Program-made: the position numbers and the translations under genes
Assembly: GCA_019828565.1 (NCBI GenBank)
Contig: JAHDYR010000053.1
Location: forward strand, 1,116,001 to 1,180,000
Length of the DNA: 64,000 nucleotides
From: Carpediemonas membranifera
Lineage: Eukaryota; Fornicata
Reading direction: 5' to 3'
The notes under the pieces: generated by a model
The model's database searches: none
Told to the model about the DNA's origin: nothing
Seen by the model: only the letters and a program-made list of their open reading frames with translations
In this document: positions 10,612 through 21,500 of the stretch, in pieces
How positions within the stretch are numbered: the first letter of the stretch is position 1
How the letters are laid out: every line of letters begins with the position of its first letter

Positions 10612-11131
10612 AACCATCATTCATACCATCCCCCTTGTTAACCACCGACCGGCAAATATGCGCCCTCGGGGTGCGAACTGTGATGTCGAACCACTGAGCC
10701 AAAAGGGAAAACCCGGAATTCCATTTTATTTATTCCTCAAAAGCAACCTGAGCGCGGAAGGCACTGACACAGGTAGCCTAGCCAAAACATCTGACCTGAG
10801 ATGGCTGTGTCACACGATAGGGAAGATTAAAAGGTACCGTCACCCACCCCAACAGAGGCATTGTTGACCCGGCAATTACCCTCGGCAAGGGCGAGTGCGA
10901 TGTCAATCTTGAGCCGGTGGATGTCCCAGCGACTCGGGGACTGCGGGTCGTGGCGAGACTTAGAGCCCGCCATCGCCGCGATCTCCTTGAGGAAGTCGAG
11001 TGAGCTTGCCAGAGAAGCGAAGCCATCAGCGCCCAATGCAAACGGACGCACGTCGGGCTTGTTAGCCTTCTTGTACTTCTCAAGCTTGTGTTTCTCCGCA
11101 CCTCGCTGGTTATTGGACACTGCGGTTTCCA
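10612..11131 (-). mobile_element. 5'-truncated non-LTR retrotransposon remnant
   Basis: The 520-base insert lies between two identical 17-bp direct repeats. On the minus strand, from its right edge, it is open to a stop at 10827. The roughly 100-residue product contains ALGADGFASLASSLDFLKEI and WDIHRLKIDIALALAEGN. This looks like the C-terminal region after the reverse-transcriptase palm in algal and protist LINE-type polyproteins, where an RL...ALxxGN motif recurs. About 215 bases of 3' UTR follow, with AATAAATAAAATGG. The open frame beginning exactly at the insertion edge is what 5' truncation during target-primed reverse transcription gives. The family assignment is from memory of motif style only; the structural evidence is stronger. 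Confidence 0.65.
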
Positions 11132-11148
11132 CATCATTTGATTAGCTG
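11132..11148. repeat. Target-site duplication, right copy
   Basis: Second exact copy of the 17-bp sequence at 10595-10611. It ends 56 bases before the Sar1 start codon, so the insertion lies in the Sar1 upstream region. Without the insert and one repeat copy, the original intergenic gap would have been about 120 bp. Confidence 0.8.
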
Positions 11149-11204
11149 TGCACTTTATGTCATCAGTTTTGCAGGGTTCCTCTTGCGCCGCCAATAATTA
11201 TCAA

Positions 11205-11812
11205 ATGGTCTTCAGCTTCGCAAATTGGTTCCTCAACATGCTTTCCTACCTTGGGCTCTATAACAAGAAGGCCAAACTGGTATGCTCATTCTATTCTCAC
11301 TCACATAGGTATTCTTGGGCCTCGACAACGCAGGCAAGACCACCCTCCTTCATATGCTCAAAGACGGGAAGCTTGTGCAGCACCAGCCGACGTTGCACCC
11401 CACAAACGAGGAGATCCGCATGGGCAAGATCACCTTCTCTGCCTTCGACCTCGGAGGGCACAAGGAAGCCCGCCGTATCTGGCAGGACTACTACGCCAAG
11501 TGTGACGCTGTTATCTATATCGTGGACGCCGCTGACCACGAGCGCATGCAGGAGTCTGCCGAAGCCCTGCGCGAGCTGCTTGAGTCCGAAGAGCTAGCTG
11601 GCGTGCCCTTCGCCATCCTTGGCAACAAGATCGACCGGCCCGACGCCTGCTCTGAGCCCCAATTTATGCAGATGATCAACATCCACACCACTGGCAAGCA
11701 AACGACCAAGGAGGAGCTCGGCACGACCCGCCCCATCGAGGTCTTCATGTGCTCTATCCTGCGCAAGACTGGCTATGCCGAGGGCTTCCGCTGGATCGGG
11801 CAGTACCTCTAG
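11205..11812 (+). CDS. SAR1: Sar1 GTPase, COPII coat (two exons)
   Basis: Joining 11205-11279 to 11309-11812 gives 192 residues, as expected for Sar1 (about 190-198). Sar1 recruits the COPII coat to ER exit sites. The first exon supplies the bulky hydrophobic N-terminal helix (MVFSFANWFLNMLSYLGLY) that inserts into the ER membrane, and KKAKLVFLGLDNAGKTTLL spans the splice junction and P-loop. Others visible are switch I PTLHPTNEE, switch II DLGGHKEARRIW, NKID for guanine binding and the C-terminal GFRWIGQYL. Like other Sar1 proteins it lacks the glycine-2 myristoylation site of Arf. The start is confirmed by the helix. AATAAACTAG follows the stop by about 40 bases. Confidence 0.96.
11280..11308 (+). 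other. 29-nt spliceosomal intron in SAR1
   Basis: GTATGC...CTCACATAG is removed between codon 25 (Leu) and codon 26 (Val). Removal restores KLVFLGLDNAGKT, the standard Sar1 sequence. The interval is phase 0, and without splicing the hydrophobic N-terminal helix would be out of frame. The 3' end TCACTCACATAG places a C-x-C-A-C-type branch-like element directly at the splice site. Confidence 0.92.
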
Positions 11813-11935
11813 ACACGCCTCGGTTGAGCTTGCCCCGGCGTCTATGGTGCCTAATAAACTAGTGCTGCTTCTCCACTAACGATACTGCTCCATGGTCTGG
11901 GGTTGCTCGGGAATGAAGTCGTCTCCACAGTCAGA

Positions 11936-14326
11936 ATGGACCTGCTGCCCGAGCTCCCCCATCGAGCATGGGAGATTCTTCGTGGGCTGGCCAATGTGGT
12001 CCCATCTCATCTATACATGGTCCTTGACGGCGTATTGGGGTTTGATTGCGAGCCTGCGCCGATCGATTCCATTATTTCGTCTGTACGGGAGCTCTTTGAC
12101 CTTTGGGAGGAACCCAAAAGCCGAAATGAGGCTATCTATCCGCATTACGCCTCCCTTATCCTCGGTGCCCTGGTCCATGCCCGCTACGCTGAGCCCGAGT
12201 CCGCCCCCGCCCCTCCTCTCCCCTCAGCCGTCTCCCCCGCTGACCTGGGCGCCCTCGCTCCTCAGGGCGTGCAAACGATCAAGGACCAAGCGGACATGCT
12301 GATCCAGGAGCTGCTTGACTGTCCTGTTCCGTTCGCCATTCACCCTCCATTGGTCCTCGTCGGACTGACCATGGCGGTGGGCTCAGAGACGACGACGTTC
12401 GCCAAAGGGCTTGTATCCATGCAGTCGTCCCGACCATCTGGCTTACTGGCGCTGTACTCGCACCTGGGAGAGGGGCGGACTGACGTGCAGGCAGTCGACA
12501 GCGTCGCCTCGATCGCAGCCACCTTCCCGGTGCTCGTGGAGGATGAACAGGCCTGGCTACACGCTCTGTCGGACCAGATATGCACCCTGCTCCAGTCCGA
12601 GACGCCCGTGCACGCTGATCTGGCCGCCCGGCTGGCCTTCGCCCTGTGCGACCGCTACGGCCAAGCAGCCCTGCCCATTCTGAGTGATCTGATCCGCCCC
12701 CTTCGCACCCCCCAGCCCGAGTCGACGTTGTACGAACTGATCGAGGCTCTTCACCACCTCGTGACGTTCGCCGTGCCCGCCCGCCTAGTATGCGACGGGC
12801 TCAGGCCGGCGCTGCCTGTCCTGTTCCACCTCTACGTGTTCCTGAGGGGCACGGTGCTGTCGACCAAGACTGCTGTCGGAGAGACCCTCGTCCGCGTCAT
12901 TCGACACTGCGGCCTCCCCGCGGACGCGTTCAAGGAGGTGCTGACTGCAGATCAGAGGGAAGTCGGGCTTTCATTCCGTCTGGGTGACCATGGCAGCGTC
13001 ATGTCTGTCCCCTTCGACCACAGCCAGGGGGGGGACCAATCGGCACTCGACCAGCTTCAGTCGGTCGGCGAGGAGGACTTCGTAGGACCCGACGGCCCCG
13101 TTGTAGACGCCGCGGCTGCCCTAGCTGACCTCCTCCCAAGGCATGTGGCCGGCAACCTCATGCTCGACTTCCTGGCCGCACATGTCGCCCGTAAGAGCAG
13201 GCCCATCGAGTCGGACGGCGAGTTCAGGCAGGAGGCCGTCCTCGAGCGGCTGTGCGACACCCTGGGCCCCAAGATGGTCACCAATACTGCCCAAGTCTGC
13301 GGTGTCGCGGCGGCCCTCCTCGACTCCGCCGACCCGGGTGACCTGGCGGGCCTTGCCATGGTGCTGACAGTGCTGCTCGTGGCACTGGAGTCCGGCGACC
13401 GTGTGCGGTACGGCATGGTCTCCGGCATGATAGCCCAGGTCGAGCGGCTCACGCGATACCCCCCCGAGGCGGGGGAGGTGCCCGAGCTCGCCCGCATCGT
13501 GTACGCTGCAATGATCGCGCTACCGATCAGTGAGGGCGACGAGCGTGCGGCGGGGGCGGGGGCATCAGTCGACGAGATCCTGGCCGCGATGAGGTCAACC
13601 GTGCTGCCCGACCGGGTGTGGGCGATCGCCCAGCTCGAGGACGCCGTGCGGACCGGAACATGCCCCATGCCGGTAGAGCAGTGCGTGTCCCTGTTCGAGA
13701 ACCAGCTCCGTGACGACGACGGCTACATGGTTGGTGCGGCGCTGTCCGGCCTTGTCACCCTCACCCACCAGGCGCCGGACCAGGCCTTGGGGGTGCTGGC
13801 AGCAATAGTCACCGACACCACCCGGCCCGTGGAGCAGCGCAGCAAGGTTTGCGAGGCGTTGTACCAGATGGCACGATCTCTCGGCCCCGCTGTCATGGCT
13901 GCTCGCCGAGGACCCCGTCTCATCGCCACCCTGCTGACTGTAGCCGAGTCTGAGCGGACGGTGGTGGTTGCGTCTGCCCTGCTGACCCTGGCCTCGCTCC
14001 TTCGCGCCTTCCCCATGCTCGTGCTCGGTCGGTTCCAGGACGTCTATGCCCGCTGCGACGCCGTGCTCAAGGCCGCACCAGCGAACGAGGTCGACCGGTA
14101 CAACCGTCTGGCTGCTGCCCAGCTTGTCTTCGAGATAGTGGACGTGAGCCTAGGCGATGACGGCCAACTGTGGCATGTGCTGGGTTCGACTGGCCGACTG
14201 CGGGCGACCTGCTCCCGTCTCCAGGATGATGCCGAGGCCGCCGTCGCCCAGATGATGCGCCGAACCGTGGCCCGCATTGCTGAGTTCTCGGACAAGTTCG
14301 TCGGCACTCGGCCGGGATGGGACTGA
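11936..14326 (+). CDS. TANGO6: TANGO6/RTP1-like HEAT-repeat protein
   Basis: The product is 796 residues from the ATG at 11936; the open frame begins earlier with a TTG. It is an alpha-helical repeat protein. The C-terminal third reads RVWAIAQLEDAVRTG, then LFENQLRDDDGYMVGAALSG, KVCEALYQMARSLGP, and VVVASALLTLASLLR. Spacing and residues match the RTP1 C-terminal region of TANGO6 (transmembrane and coiled-coil 7) and yeast Rtp1. Yeast Rtp1 helps import and assembly of RNA polymerase II; animal TANGO6 was found in a screen for secretion and Golgi organisation. The N-terminal half is too divergent for me to align. It lies 123 bases downstream of Sar1 on the same strand. TGTAAAG about 25 bases after the stop is a possible poly(A) signal. 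Confidence 0.6.
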   Translation: MDLLPELPHRAWEILRGLANVVPSHLYMVLDGVLGFDCEPAPIDSIISSVRELFDLWEEPKSRNEAIYPHYASLILGALVHARYAEPESAPAPPLPSAVSPADLGALAPQGVQTIKDQADMLIQELLDCPVPFAIHPPLVLVGLTMAVGSETTTFAKGLVSMQSSRPSGLLALYSHLGEGRTDVQAVDSVASIAATFPVLVEDEQAWLHALSDQICTLLQSETPVHADLAARLAFALCDRYGQAALPILSDLIRPLRTPQPESTLYELIEALHHLVTFAVPARLVCDGLRPALPVLFHLYVFLRGTVLSTKTAVGETLVRVIRHCGLPADAFKEVLTADQREVGLSFRLGDHGSVMSVPFDHSQGGDQSALDQLQSVGEEDFVGPDGPVVDAAAALADLLPRHVAGNLMLDFLAAHVARKSRPIESDGEFRQEAVLERLCDTLGPKMVTNTAQVCGVAAALLDSADPGDLAGLAMVLTVLLVALESGDRVRYGMVSGMIAQVERLTRYPPEAGEVPELARIVYAAMIALPISEGDERAAGAGASVDEILAAMRSTVLPDRVWAIAQLEDAVRTGTCPMPVEQCVSLFENQLRDDDGYMVGAALSGLVTLTHQAPDQALGVLAAIVTDTTRPVEQRSKVCEALYQMARSLGPAVMAARRGPRLIATLLTVAESERTVVVASALLTLASLLRAFPMLVLGRFQDVYARCDAVLKAAPANEVDRYNRLAAAQLVFEIVDVSLGDDGQLWHVLGSTGRLRATCSRLQDDAEAAVAQMMRRTVARIAEFSDKFVGTRPGWD

Positions 14327-14359
14327 GCAGTGATACATTTACGTGACTTATGTAAAGAC

Positions 14360-15268
14360 TCAGGGCTTCTTGCAGTACGACCGGCGCATGATCCTGGCTA
14401 GCAGGCCTGGGACGAGGACCTGAGCCCAGTAGACCAGCCAGAAGCGCCGCGGGATGATGATCATCCGTTTCCCGTCTGCGATGGCCTGCACAGCAACCGC
14501 AGCGGCGACATCCGGGCTCAGCGCGTGCTTGGAGTTGGCACTGACCTTGGCGCCAGGTCTGCTGAGCGACGAGGCCCTCAGGTTGGTGTCAAGCCATCCG
14601 GGGCACACCACCGTGACATTCAGCCACGCGTTCTCTGTCGCCAAGGCACCGAAGAAGCCGTGGAGAGCGTGCTTTGATGCGGAGTACACAGCGCGTGTCG
14701 GGGTTGGGGCAAACCCTTGGATGGACGAGACGACAGCGATGCGGGGGCGAGTGGCGGTGCTCAGCAGGGGCATCAGACGCTGAGTCAGCACGACAGAGGC
14801 TGTGAAGTTCACGTCCATGACCCTCTCCAAGTGGGACAGGGGAGTGACGGCGGCCGGGCAGTGGGAGGAGATGCCCGCGTTTAGCACGAGGCAGTCGATG
14901 GACGAGATACCCAGAGCCTTGATGGCATTGGCTGTAGCCTCCGCACCCTGATGGTCGACGTCGCCTGCGGTATCGCTCGGGATGCTGCTGAGGTCTGCGC
15001 TGATGATGTCGACTGTCAGCGACGGCGACAACGCCCGGCACTCCGTTGCTACATCGGCCAGACGCTGACGTGAACGGGCGATGAGGACAAGATACTGTGC
15101 CCGACGGGCATACTGGAGCGCGAAAGAATGACCGAGTCCGCTGCTGGCGCCGGTGATAACGACCGTGCCGTATGAGCGTTCCACATGCCGTACACGCGAA
15201 TATATGAAGTATATAGCGACTAATAGCGCTATTGAGGCGAAGATCGCCACATTGACTGTGATGCCCAT
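14360..15268 (-). CDS. Membrane-anchored short-chain dehydrogenase/reductase
   Basis: The product is 302 residues. The first ATG on the minus strand is at 15268. Residues 1-25 form one hydrophobic N-terminal membrane span (ITVNVAIFASIALLVAIYFI). The Rossmann domain follows with TGASSGLG (cofactor loop), a D at the end of beta-4 with NAG (LVLNAGIS), a catalytic serine in VVSSIQG, YSASK (catalytic Tyr and Lys) and PGWLDT. This is the DHRS7/HSD17B12-like arrangement of ER-membrane SDR enzymes acting on lipids or steroids; the substrate cannot be told. It is convergent with the TANGO6-like gene, with only 33 bases between their stops. Confidence 0.92.
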   Translation of the reverse strand: MGITVNVAIFASIALLVAIYFIYSRVRHVERSYGTVVITGASSGLGHSFALQYARRAQYLVLIARSRQRLADVATECRALSPSLTVDIISADLSSIPSDTAGDVDHQGAEATANAIKALGISSIDCLVLNAGISSHCPAAVTPLSHLERVMDVNFTASVVLTQRLMPLLSTATRPRIAVVSSIQGFAPTPTRAVYSASKHALHGFFGALATENAWLNVTVVCPGWLDTNLRASSLSRPGAKVSANSKHALSPDVAAAVAVQAIADGKRMIIIPRRFWLVYWAQVLVPGLLARIMRRSYCKKP

Positions 15269-15342
15269 CGCTCTGAGCAAGGCCGAGTCGAGAGTCCGAA
15301 ACTACCAAGGGTTGCGTGGCACGCATATATGTGTTTAATGGC

Positions 15343-16059
15343 CTAGTTGCAGTAGTCGCCGCCGTCCACGAGAGTCATGTCGACCGCGGGAGCAGGCCCG
15401 GGTCCGCTGTACACCAGGGGGTCCTCGTCCATGTCAGCCGTCCACATGTAGCACACGGCGCCAAACATCAGCACGGCGAGGAGGATGGTGGTGAAGGCGA
15501 GGGCGAGGCGATAGAGGGAGGTCTGGAAGGAGACCACGGGGTCGCTGGCCACTGTCAGCAGTAGCACGGTGTCGGGGCGCCGGGCCAGGTACGCCGTGAG
15601 CTTCTCCGAGATGTCGTCGTGCGACCGGGAGAGGGTGATCGTGCAGAAGGGGGCCGAGCACTGCGTCAGCGTGCTGTCAGTCGCATAGCGGTTGTGCTCT
15701 CCGTTAATGTGGTAGTACGACGGCGGGTGAGCTGCCGAGACGTTGCTGATCTGCGTGGAGCTGGCGAAGATGGTCTTGAGCCCGGGCTGGTTGTCGAAGA
15801 TGACGGTGGTGTCAGGGATCTCGATGTGGAGCACCGATGAATATGTAGGGTAGGAAGTCCGCGACACTATTGCCTCAGAGGTGTTGGAAATAGGGAGAGC
15901 AGCAGCAGTTGCCGCAAAAGAATAAAACTGTGTAGCACTCATCTGATCGCCCTTCACGAGACTTCCTGAGACAGTGAGGATGTTTGATGGATCGTATAGA
16001 TACACGCCTCCTGCGAGAACATAGCAAAATGCCAACGTAAGGATGAGAAGAGCTCGCAT
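15343..16059 (-). CDS. Hypothetical type I membrane protein
   Basis: Starting at the ATG at 16059 gives 238 residues beginning with a signal peptide (MRALLILTLAFCYVLAGGVY). The lumenal part of about 170 residues has several N-x-S/T sites (SNTSE, SNVSA) and a nearby Cys pair (CSAPFC). One membrane span follows (LALAFTTILLAVLMFGAVCYMW), then a short acidic tail rich in Asp, Gly and Pro. An upstream in-frame start would place 16 residues before the signal peptide and is less likely. I do not recognise the family. The TMEM43/TMEM9-like layout is too general to use. It is divergent from the kinesin gene, with about 320 bases between the two starts. Confidence 0.7.
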   Translation of the reverse strand: MRALLILTLAFCYVLAGGVYLYDPSNILTVSGSLVKGDQMSATQFYSFAATAAALPISNTSEAIVSRTSYPTYSSVLHIEIPDTTVIFDNQPGLKTIFASSTQISNVSAAHPPSYYHINGEHNRYATDSTLTQCSAPFCTITLSRSHDDISEKLTAYLARRPDTVLLLTVASDPVVSFQTSLYRLALAFTTILLAVLMFGAVCYMWTADMDEDPLVYSGPGPAPAVDMTLVDGGDYCN

Positions 16060-16381
16060 GGCGTGTAACTGGTCGAAAAATGCACCTCCTCGTCCTGCCA
16101 ATGTCAAGCGCTAAGCTGGTATCGCATCGCTCCTTCCCATACAGGGTCCGATCTGCTCTTAGCATCGCTCGGCACATGCTATGTTTCGGTCAACTAAATG
16201 CCCTTGACAGCTCAAACTCCAAAAACTCTATAGGCCTGCCTTCGGCCGAAACTGCCCGACGCGATGGGCAGGGTCTGGCGGGGGTGTATGCTGGTCGTTC
16301 ATTGCTTCTCTGATGGGCGCAGGTTAAGGCCGAAAACGATCGTCTCGAACGCCGAAAACCGGAAATCGGAGATTGGCGACC

Positions 16382-18294
16382 ATGACGAAGGACGACAAGT
16401 CTATTCGCGTATATGCACGACTGCGACCTTCAAATCACTACGCGGAAGACGAAATTGAGGTCCTAGCGGACGAATGCATGCTAAAGTTGAGAACTGCGGA
16501 GCAAGAGCAGCAACGGAACTATATTAACAACAAGAAGAAGTCGTATCAGTTCAAGTTTGCCAATATTTTTGAGCCCACGGCAAAGCAGGACTTCGTATAC
16601 AACATGACTGCCAGGAAATGCGTCGAGGAGTACGTCTCGCCCCCCACCAGCCTCACACAGCGTCCTAGAGGGCTTCAACGCGACAGTGTTTGCCTATGGC
16701 CAGACTGGATCAGGTTCGTATCCCCCACGACGATGACACAGGCAAGACCTACACCATGACGGGAGGCAATGGGGAGTACGCCCTTCGCGGTATCATCCCC
16801 CGGTGTATCGAGCACATATTCGAGCGGCTAGGGTCTGCTGCGGACAACACGGAGGTGTGGGTGACGTATCTCCAGGTGTACCTCGGCAAGGGCTACGACT
16901 TGCTCGGGGGTGACATCTCCTCGAGCTACCAGTCCACCCTCGATGATTTGCCCCGGTTCACACTGCGAGAGGACGCCAACGGGGTGAAGCACGCTGACCT
17001 GTCCCGGCACGTGGTCCGAAACAAGAGCGAGGCCTTGCTCAAGCTGTTCGACGGTGACTCCAACAGAGTCGTCGCCGCCACCGCCATGAACGACGCGTCG
17101 TCCCGGTCCCACTGTGTGTTCACACTCGGCATACGACAGAAGCTCGCTGGGTCGGGCGCCTATCGCGTGGCCAAGCTCAATCTGGTCGATCTTGCCGGTT
17201 CCGAGCGGGTTTCCAAGACCCAGGCCGAAGGTGAGGTACTCAACGAGGCCTGCTACATCAACGGCAGCCTCTTCCATCTGGAGCGGGTGATCAACACGCT
17301 CTCGCAGAACCAGGGCAAGCGGCCAGACAAGCGGGCCCACGTACCTTACAGGGGCAGCCTCATAACGTCGCTGCTACAGGACAGCCTTGGGGGCAACAGT
17401 CGCACCATCATGATCGCCACGCTGTCGGGCGACCCGGCTAACTTCGGCGAGACCGTGAGCACGTGCAAGTTCTCGATGCGGGTGGGGTCGATCCAGAACA
17501 CCGCGGTTGTTAACGAGGAGACTGACCTCAAGATCGTCCTCAAGAAGCTCAGGACGGAGAATGGCGTGCTGCGGCGACAGCTCAAGAGCTTGCGGGAGGG
17601 CAATGGAAAGCCGGCCATGCCCCAGTCGCAGGCCAAGACCCAGGCCCAGGCGGACGTCAGCATAGACGAGGTCAAGGCCAAGAACGCCAACGCCGCCCGC
17701 ATCATCCGGCAGCGGCAGGCCGAGATCGCTGTGCTGACGGACATGCTGAGCGAGGTCATGCCCGGCGTCGGCGAGCCCGGCCAAGAGATCGCCACGGCGC
17801 CGGCCGGGTCGTCCCTGCTCCCATCCAGGAGTGGGACAGCTGAATCTGTCAGGCATGTGGTGTCCCCGAAACCGGACACGGACGCGATGATGGCGATCTC
17901 GACAGTGCCGCTGGAGCAGGTTCCCCCCGCCCTGCTGTCATCCACGGACACCGGATCCCGCCGAGAACTGCTGCGGTTGTTTATGACGGGGTACACCATC
18001 GACCCGGCATACCCGACCCAGCACGCCTATGTCAAGGACCGCGTTCCCGCAGTGAAGGCCATGGGCGCCGAGTACAAACAGATCGCGGCCCAGCGTACGA
18101 AGCTGCTCGGGGCAGAGCCTGTGGACATGGCGGCTGTGGCGGCAGCGGAAGCCAGGATGCGCGAGCTGCAGCAGGCGCTCGCACAGGAGAAGCCTCGCAT
18201 CGAGGTTGCCCTGAAGGCGGTGAATGCCGAGAAGGCGCGCTGGGCGGCGGACTTCGAGCGTTGGGCAGGCCTCGCAGCGGCGACCCTGCGGTGA
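16382..18294 (+). CDS. Kinesin-9 family motor (KIF9/KIF6-like), three exons
   Basis: Exons 16382-16629, 16661-16713 and 16742-18294 give 617 residues. The motor domain is N-terminal. Motifs are RVYARLRP, VEDVLEGFNATVFAYG, P-loop GQTGSGKT (residues 96-103), switch I NDASSRSH, switch II DLAGSE and VPYRGSLITSLLQDSLGG. After the motor come a coiled coil and a C-terminal segment (LLRLFMTGY...VKDRVPAVKAMGAEYKQIAAQR ... ADFERWAG) that matches the kinesin-9 tail pattern. Kinesin-9 motors work on ciliary central-pair or doublet microtubules, so the organism is flagellated. Without the two introns the P-loop would be broken. AGTAAATACA lies 40 bases after the stop. Confidence 0.9.
16630..16660 (+). other. 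31-nt intron 1 of the kinesin-9 gene
   Basis: GTACGT...CCTCACACAG. Splicing joins GA to C, producing Asp in CVEDVLEGFNAT, the exact kinesin consensus. The 3' end CTCACACAG resembles the fused branch point/acceptor motif of Giardia and Trichomonas introns. Confidence 0.93.
16714..16741 (+). other. 28-nt intron 2 of the kinesin-9 gene
   Basis: GTTCGT...GATGACACAG. Splicing joins G to GC inside the second glycine codon of GQTGSGKT, restoring the P-loop. At 28 nt it is the shortest of the three introns found. The 3' end TGACACAG is again of the ACACAG type. Confidence 0.93.
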
Positions 18295-18557
18295 GGCCGA
18301 CAGCATGCCCCACGATGACATCATACCATAGCTAGCTAGTAAATACACGCAGCCCTGATAAAGCAGACGTGATGCGTCCCCCTGCTATGGCATGGCTGGT
18401 GACGTCGGCACTCATGAGTTGCAGTACCTGGCTGGTAAGGGGGCAATAAGGGGGTTAGTTGCCATCTTTGGGTGGCGAAGTCCGCCATAGCTGCGCGGTA
18501 GGGCAGATATCACTCTCGTAGGCGCCGCGAAGTTGGGTCTTATTCTGCACGGACATC
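18295..18557. other. Intergenic spacer, kinesin-9 to CHD-like gene
   Basis: This is a short spacer between two genes on the same strand. It contains the kinesin 3' end with AGTAAAT at about 18338, and the upstream region of the next gene. I see no RNA gene or repeat. Confidence 0.5.
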
Positions 18558-21500
18558 ATGAAGGACGACCTCTCGGTCTTCGTTGACCCCTTCAATGGGA
18601 TGAAGGAGCGCTATGCAGCGCTTCTAAGGAGTCAGCGGAAGATTTTGCAGAAGCCGCGTCCACCTCGCAGCGCTCTTATCGACACAGTGACGTCGTTGCT
18701 CGGAATCGTCAGTGTTGAGAATACCGAAGTTACCAACAGCAAGCGACAGTTTATTTGCATGCTAGCTGCTCAGTTCGCGACCAATACGCCGCAAAGCGAG
18801 CGCCTAGCTGTCATTGTTCCGAGCGATGATGGGGCTATCCGATTAGCCAAGGACATGAAGGCGCAGGGCATAGAGGCGTCGGCTGGACCGAACACAGGCC
18901 AGGCCCCCGTGGTGGTGGTGGCATACACAGCTCTGCCCGCCCCGCTCGGCCGGGTGACGACGGTGGTGCTAGCCCACACACCATGGGCCACACCAGCGGC
19001 GATAGACAGCCTGCTCGACCATGCCACTGACAGCCCCTACCAGCTGTTGCGGGTGGTGTCCAGGAGCACAGTCGAGGCGAGTCTGTTCGACCGACTGACC
19101 GGCGACCCGCAAGAGGGTCTTGATCCCTGGGCCCCCGTCGAGGGCCTTAGCAGGAATGGCCGCACCCAGGACAGCATGTTCCCTGACTCCGCGCTGGAGC
19201 TCGTGCTGGCGATAGGAGCGCAGGGCGGGCACGGCGACGGGATCCCCGGTCTACCGGCCGGCCTGCCCGACGTCATCGCCAGGCATAATTACCCGACCGC
19301 CGATGACGTCATCAATGGCCCGAATGCCCCGTCGGCCGGCCCTCTGGTGAACCAAATGCTGGCATGCCTAACGGTCGAAGAGGAGCCCCCCAAGCTTGAG
19401 GGCGATATCCTCAAGTCGGGCGATATCTTTATTGATTCGCAAGCGGTCCAGCAGATCCTGGCCAGGGTATCCAATATCGCCTTGCCCGACTCTGCTGTCG
19501 GAACCGGTGTCGGCGCTCTCTGCGGCCCCCAGCTGGTGCACCCGACAAGCACCCTGCACCGCCATGGCGACATGTTCGAGCAGTTCTTCGACGACATGTT
19601 CTCGTTGACCGGTGGGCCTAACCAGAACAAGGCCCTGGCCCCCGTGCAGAGTAGGGACCGAGTCGTGTGCGCCGCCCTCAGCATGGTCTGGACTGCTCTG
19701 TTCGACGCCCCCGATAAGGTCGCCGACGTGCCTCTCCTGGCCGCTGTCGAGCTCTTTAACCCCATGGCGACCCTTGAGTCGTTCGAGGAGGCCTTTGATG
19801 AGCCCCCCGCGTTCGGGCTGGGCGACCTGGAGCTCCCACCGTCAGACCTGGGCCAGGCGTCCGTCACAGCCCCGCAGACGCCCGTGCCCAAGGTGCGGCG
19901 CCAGAGGAAGCGGAAGAAGCCCGTTGCCGTGCGGGTTGTGTCCCCTGTCGAGCAGTACCGTCGTCGCAGCACCAGGGTGCGGTCGGCTGACCAGCCCTCC
20001 CTCTCGGAGCCACCTTCTCCACCCTCGCCACTCTCTCCCCTGCGGAAGAGGGCTCGTGGTGACGAGTACTACAAGCCGTCGTCGGCGTACTACTTCCTGG
20101 AGGATCCCACCGACATCCTCTACCTGCCCGAGGTCGAGATTGCCCTCGACGCCGCTGACAGGCTGTCCAACATGTGCTTCGTAGCCCCGCCCCGCTTCCC
20201 GCAGCACGAGGTCGGTGTCCTCTCGCAGCTGCCCGACATCCCGAGACTCGCCGTGAGTCTGCAGGCTGACGAGCAGAATAAGCGGTCAATACGCACCCGT
20301 CAGAAGGACAGGACGAGGGCCAAGACGCTGTGGCCGCTACCCCCGGCCGAGCTGCTGACTGAGGTCCTCGAGGGGCCGGCGTTCGAGCCCCAGCCCAAGA
20401 ACAGGCGGCGGTCCGCCCTTGTGACTATGCTGCAGCGGCACGGCTTCGGTGTGGGCGAGACGCCGGCCCGCGTGTTCAAGCCCGTGCTGACGAAGTGCAA
20501 GGCGCACCACCTGTTGAAGGCGCTCAAGCCGACCCTCATCGTCAGGGCACTGGCGGAGGTCGTCGTGCTCGCTGTGAACTTAGCGCAGCACCAAGAGCTG
20601 CTGCGGTCGGACGAGCAGTACGCCCGCCACCTGACAGCCGAGGACCGAGCGTTGTACGAGACGAAGCAGAAGCTGCTCGGACAAGTGTCCGCGGGGGAGC
20701 TCAAGACGAGGCTCGAGGCGCTGCGACTGGTGCACATGAAGTTGTTCGCTGTCGAGCAGTGTGGCCGGCCCTTCGCGATCGCCGAGTGCGGTCAGACGCA
20801 GTTCAGCAAGCCCGTCGCCGGGTGGGACCACAACCACGACTACACGCTCCTCGCTACTCTCGTAGACGTCGGATACGCCCGGTGGCAGGACATGGCCCGC
20901 GTCGACAAGTACACCCTGGCTGCGGAGGTGCCGCTGGGCCCAGCCGATGGCCCGCTCGACCAGGGGGCGAAAGCCATCCAGGCCAAGATCGCTACGTTCC
21001 TGAAGAACCGCGTTGCATTGCTGGAGGACGCGCTGCGCTTCGAGCACCAGGTCAGAACGGACCCGCTGACGCTGGCCGAGGTGTCTTTCCGACGGGAGAG
21101 GGAACACATGCCCGTGCGGCAGATCATGATGGCAAAGCACGCCTTCGACCACCAGCTGGTGATGCTGCCACTGACGATCGAGGTGGCGCACTACATTAGG
21201 TTGAAAAGGGAGCTACTGGAGAAGATCACGGCCTTCCACGCTGAGCACATGACGACAAACGGGGTCAACCTCGAGCTCCGGCGGGAGATCGAGAAGTACA
21301 ACGCCGTCATTCACGAGCACGTTGTCCGCAAGACCATCGACCTCCGCGTTTTCAATCAGCGCACGTTCGCGGCATCCCACCATTACTACGAGGCGGCCAA
21401 GGCCAAGTACCAGCTGGTCGACTCCCTCTCGCGGGAGGGGTTCCCGCCGGACACTTGCGAGAGAACACGTCGTCTGCATGCCGAGGCCGAGCGTCAGGGC

